31,382 nucleotides of DNA from JACOWB01 sp964373665 (GTDB lineage Archaea; Aenigmatarchaeota; Aenigmatarchaeia; CG10238-14; SCSR01). The stretch lies in NCBI GenBank assembly GCA_964373665.1, contig CAYJVM010000008.1, positions 1-31,382 of the forward strand, read 5' to 3'. Shown piece after piece: positions 28,625 to 31,382 of the stretch. The notes under the pieces are model-generated. The model was not told where the DNA came from, did not search any database, and saw nothing but the letters and a program-made list of their open reading frames with translations. The translations under genes were made by a program, and so were the position numbers. How positions within the stretch are numbered: position 1 is the first letter of the stretch; each line of letters begins with the position of its first letter.

Positions 28625-30251
28625 GTGGTAGAAAAAACTGTAATGGCTGAAGATTTAGCTCAACAATTAAGAGCAGTCAGCGTTGCCGAATTCTTCGAAA
28701 TCTTGTCATAAAACAGGACGAAATAAAAATCGGCACCTTCTCGGATACGAGAATCCTACGAAAGCACTGATAACTATAGTGAAAGAATTTACTGACAATG
28801 CGATAGATGCAACAGAAGAAGCTAGGATCTTACCTGATATTAAAGTAGTAGTAAAAGAAGTTTCACCAGATAGATTTAAAGTAAGGTTAGAAGATAACGG
28901 TCCTGGGATAATAGAGGAAAAACTATCGTTAGCATTTGGGAAATTATTGTATGGTTCAAAGTTTCATAGATTAAGACAATCACGTGGCTTGCAAGGTCTT
29001 GGAGCCTCGGGCGCAATCTTATACTCACAATTAACAACAGGAAAACCTGCAAAGATTATATCAAGCACAGGAAAGGGAATTCATGAACTTGAATTACTGA
29101 TAGACGTAAACAAAAATGAACCGAAGATAATTTCACATAAAGAAGAAAAGAATCCTAACAAGTGGCATGGAATAAAAATTGAGGTAGAAGCCGAAGGGAG
29201 GTACATCGAAGGAAAACAATCTATCCCAGAGTATTTGAGACAGACAGCGATGTCAAATCCATATGCTAAAATCACTTATGATGGTCCTAATGGAAAAATT
29301 GAGTTTGAAAGAGCTGTAAAGGAATTACCGCCATTGCCAAGAGAAATAAAGCCGCATCCTTATGGTGTTGAGATTGGATTGCTAAGAAGAATGCTTGCCG
29401 CTACTAATGCGAGGAATTTAATTGGATTTCTAACTTCAGATTTTTCACGGGTTGGAAGAGGAACTGCATTGCAGATTTGCAAACTTGCTAAATTGGAAGG
29501 AAATAAAAAACCGCATGACTTGAATCACGAGGAGATGGAAAGGTTGCACAAGTCTATGCAGATGGTGAAATTAATCGGTCCTCCTACCGATTGCTTGTCT
29601 CCATTAGGTGAGAAACTTTTAGAAGAAGGGTTGAAGAAGGAGACTAAAACTGAGTTTGTTGTTGCAGTGACGAGACCTCCAAGTGTTTATCGTGGAAATC
29701 CATTTTTAGTTGAGGTCTGTTTAGGGTTCGGAGGAGAACTGCCACAAGAAGGAACAGCTCAATTATTCAGATTTGCTAATAAAGTCCCATTATTATATCA
29801 TGCCAGTGATTGCGCGACTACAGACGCTGTAATTGACACTGATTGGAGAAGATATAATTTTTCGCAATCTTCAGGACAAATACCACAAGGGCAGTTGGCT
29901 ATATTCATCCACTTTGCATCTGTTTGGGTGCCTTACACATCAGAAGGGAAGCAGGCTATTGCAAGTTATCCTGAAATTATAAAAGAGATGAAGCTTGCCC
30001 TGCAAGAGGCTGGAAGAAAACTCGCAATTTATGTGAGACAAAAGCATAGGATTAAGGAAAGGGAATTAAGAAGAGAATTATTCGAGAAGTATATACCAGA
30101 GCTCGCAGAATCCCTTGAGAAGCTGACTGATAAAAAGAAGGAGAATTTGATTTCTGCATTGGAAAAGATTGTTAAGAAAAGCGGAGTTAAAAGTGAGGAA
30201 GATGGAAAAGAATCAGGAAACGATAAAGAATCTGAAAAAACTGGGAAGTAA
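28625..30251 (+). CDS. top6B: DNA topoisomerase VI subunit B, interrupted by a 25-nt intron
   Basis: The gene reads from GTG 28625 (GGTGAT ribosome site 5 nt before it; ATG 28643 is an alternative) to SVAEFFE at 28699, then meets TAA at 28709. The frame is restored after 28724 as KNRHLLGYENPTKALITIVK. Joining the two gives a 533-aa protein with the family sequence SVAEFFEKNRHLLGY. GHKL ATPase motifs follow: KEFTDNAIDATEEA (Bergerat Asn), RLEDNGPGI and GLQGLGASGAILYSQ. The transducer domain and acidic-basic C-terminus come after. Subunit B uses ATP to gate the DNA cut by subunit A. An unspliced message would give a 28-aa peptide. Confidence 0.93.
28700..28724 (+). other. 25-nt BHB intron in the top6B pre-mRNA
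   Basis: The RNA forms a canonical bulge-helix-bulge. The 4-bp helix is UUCG (28694-28697) with CGAA (28719-28722). The 5' bulge is AA^A (28698-28700) and the 3' bulge is AU^A (28723-28725), each cut after its second base. The inner helix is UCUUGU/ACAGGA (28701-28706 with 28713-28718) around a 6-nt loop. The outer helix is UGCCGA/UCGGCA (28684-28689 with 28730-28735) plus two U-A pairs. The cuts predicted from structure alone remove exactly the 25 nt needed to restore the reading frame. Confidence 0.88.
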
Positions 30252-31290
30252 GGTAGTGGGGGATATCCAAAAGGGAGATAACCCTTCGCTAGACGTGCCT
30301 ATAAGAACATTGTCGAATGTGAAATACGACACGACACAGAAAATGATAACAATGGGGACTGGAATCGCGAAGAGATATTTCTTTAATGTGGGTCACGTCA
30401 GGAAATTCGTACAGACAATTGAAGCTGCCGCAGTCGCCAAAGAACTGAATGAAATGAATAAACACATCAGCCTCAGAGAGGCTTTCTACAGAATGAAGAG
30501 GACTCTACCGAATTCCGATATCAATCTCGTTGACGAGCAGGGAGAATCTAACGAAGCGATAGAAGATTTGGAATTGATCACAAGATCTTCGAGAGAAATG
30601 CTTCATATAAATGCGAACAAGCTCGGTTCTGTTGCAGGAAAAGTTGTTATTCAAGATAAGGGCGATGTGATAGACTGGAGTAAATTAGGTTCAGGAGGAT
30701 GGTCGATTCCGAGCAGTGTAGAAGACATTGTTTTCAAGAAAGTCGATGCAAAATTTGTAATATATCTAGAAAAAGCTGCTGAATGGGAGAGACTGCATGA
30801 AGACCGTGTATGGGACAAATTAAATTGCATAGTCCTTTCCTCTCAAGGTCAGGCGACCAGAGGAATAAGAAGATTACTACAGAGACTGTCTATAGAACAC
30901 AAACTTCCCATTTACATCTTAACCGACTTTGATGCTTACGGGTGGTACATTTATTCTGTCATAAAATATGGTTCAATATCATTGGCACACATATCAGAAA
31001 AATTATCCATACCAAATGCCAGATTTCTTGGATTGACAGCGGATGATATTATCAAGTATGACTTGAAAAAACATCTTATAAAATTCGAGGAAGTAGACTT
31101 GAAGAGGCTAGAACAAGTTAAAAACTACGACTGGTTCAAAAATAATAAAGAGTGGCAAAGACAAATAAATATGATGAAAAATGAGATAAAAGGCAAAGCA
31201 GAGCTCGCGGCACTCACATCACATGGCATAAGCTTTATTTCAGATGTTTATATCCCAGAGAAAATCAAAAAAGGTATTTGGTTAGATTAA
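30202..31290 (+). CDS. top6A: DNA topoisomerase VI subunit A
   Basis: A 362-aa Spo11-type subunit. The catalytic tyrosine is Tyr96 in LREAFYRMKR (5Y-CAP domain); the Toprim metal motif is LTDFDAYGW near residue 235, with a conserved Glu in VIYLEKAAEWERL. It makes the transient double-strand break through a 5' phosphotyrosine. ATG 30202 has a GTGAGG ribosome site just upstream and lies inside top6B, a 50-nt overlap in another frame. The two subunits are thus coupled. Confidence 0.95.
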   Translation: MEKNQETIKNLKKLGSKVVGDIQKGDNPSLDVPIRTLSNVKYDTTQKMITMGTGIAKRYFFNVGHVRKFVQTIEAAAVAKELNEMNKHISLREAFYRMKRTLPNSDINLVDEQGESNEAIEDLELITRSSREMLHINANKLGSVAGKVVIQDKGDVIDWSKLGSGGWSIPSSVEDIVFKKVDAKFVIYLEKAAEWERLHEDRVWDKLNCIVLSSQGQATRGIRRLLQRLSIEHKLPIYILTDFDAYGWYIYSVIKYGSISLAHISEKLSIPNARFLGLTADDIIKYDLKKHLIKFEEVDLKRLEQVKNYDWFKNNKEWQRQINMMKNEIKGKAELAALTSHGISFISDVYIPEKIKKGIWLD

Positions 31291-31327
31291 ACTTGTAGCC
31301 AATAAAGTTTTATCGTATATAAAAGAT

Positions 31328-31376
31328 TTCGCCTTGTAGAAAAGTTATGGTAACGCACACCCATATAGTTAATTAC
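31328..31376 (-). repeat. Right copy of terminal inverted repeat
   Basis: The exact reverse complement of bases 1-49, followed outward by only six more bases. The inward-flanking TATA-like stretch (ATCTTTTATATACG on the minus strand) would drive antisense transcription into top6A if active. Confidence 0.9.
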
Positions 31377-31382
31377 ACAACA

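Noticed and set aside
28683..28724. Alternative top6B start at TTG 28683 without splicing
   Set aside because: This frame would begin with a sequence unlike the family and discard the conserved AEDLAQQLRAVSVAEFFE, which is present just upstream behind a perfect GGTGAT site. The BHB fold explains the frame change better.
26930..30251. A large intein in top6B
   Set aside because: The LAGLIDADG frame ends with its own stop before the top6B ribosome site. No N-terminal Cys/Ser or C-terminal HN-Cys/Ser/Thr splice residues frame it, and the top6B N-terminus is complete downstream. It is a separate gene.
1..31382. CRISPR array or complete transposon
   Set aside because: No regularly spaced repeats, transposase or integrase were found. 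The only repeats are the 29-nt pair with its diverged relative, the tRNA leader copies and the contig-end inverted repeat.

Overview
The window looks like a complete contig from a small-genome archaeon. The support is archaeal-type information processing throughout: topoisomerase VI A and B, Orc1/Cdc6, class I LysRS, aIF-1A, aEF-1beta, Nmd3, eS17, a KH protein of the Pno1/Krr1 type, an SRP RNA, GGTGA-type ribosome sites and TATA boxes. Short intergenic gaps, A+T-rich sequence and very heavily interrupted tRNA genes suggest a DPANN-like lineage. That placement is inference; no 16S rRNA gene is present.

Layout. (1) 1-4.5 kb is an accessory zone: a RelE-like toxin with a convergent antitoxin-like gene, a winged-helix regulator, two LAGLIDADG homing endonuclease genes each preceded by the same 29-nt repeat, a PIN nuclease with a convergent mini-gene, tRNA-Val(UAC) and initiator tRNA-Met. 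(2) 4.6-10.7 kb is mostly one leftward gene string: regulator, GCS2-like ligase, class I glutamine amidotransferase, LysRS, AlaX, Orc1. tRNA-Lys lies inside the 3' part of the regulator reading frame, and a NUDIX gene converges on orc1. (3) 10.7-12.9 kb holds hicB with a broken hicA, a Sua5/TsaC enzyme, tRNA-Arg, a zinc-ribbon protein, aEF-1beta and two small minus-strand genes. (4) 13-17.7 kb holds an aminotransferase, SRP RNA, a membrane-anchored Lon-type protease, a site-2-like protease, EndoQ and a DedA-like protein. (5) 17.7-21.8 kb holds tRNA-Val(CAC) and a cell-surface cluster (a lipoprotein and two KGQ-type anchored proteins) around a DUF63 protein. (6) 21.8-25.8 kb holds eS17, a tRNA-splicing-endonuclease homologue, tRNA-Phe, a GT2 glycosyltransferase, Nmd3, aIF-1A, a SET protein and a KH protein. 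(7) 25.8-31.3 kb holds a broken alpha/beta hydrolase, an HTH gene and large LAGLIDADG gene, then top6B and top6A.

The main result is an RNA-splicing theme. All six tRNA genes are interrupted, with 11 proposed introns in total. Most fit the archaeal bulge-helix-bulge (BHB) rule: a 4-bp helix flanked by two 3-nt bulges, each cut after its second base. Initiator tRNA-Met has three introns, one in the acceptor stem. The protein gene top6B is broken by a 25-nt segment that folds into a canonical BHB, and its removal restores exactly the expected family sequence. The splicing-endonuclease homologue encoded here keeps the catalytic Tyr and His but has Ala where the catalytic Lys is expected. Three LAGLIDADG genes sit near interrupted genes. 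Two tRNA transcripts (iMet and Phe) carry a second copy of their own 5' acceptor strand in the leader, close to the predicted transcription start.

The contig ends are a 49-nt perfect inverted repeat. No CRISPR array or recognisable replication origin was seen, and no stretch over 300 nt lacks a gene.
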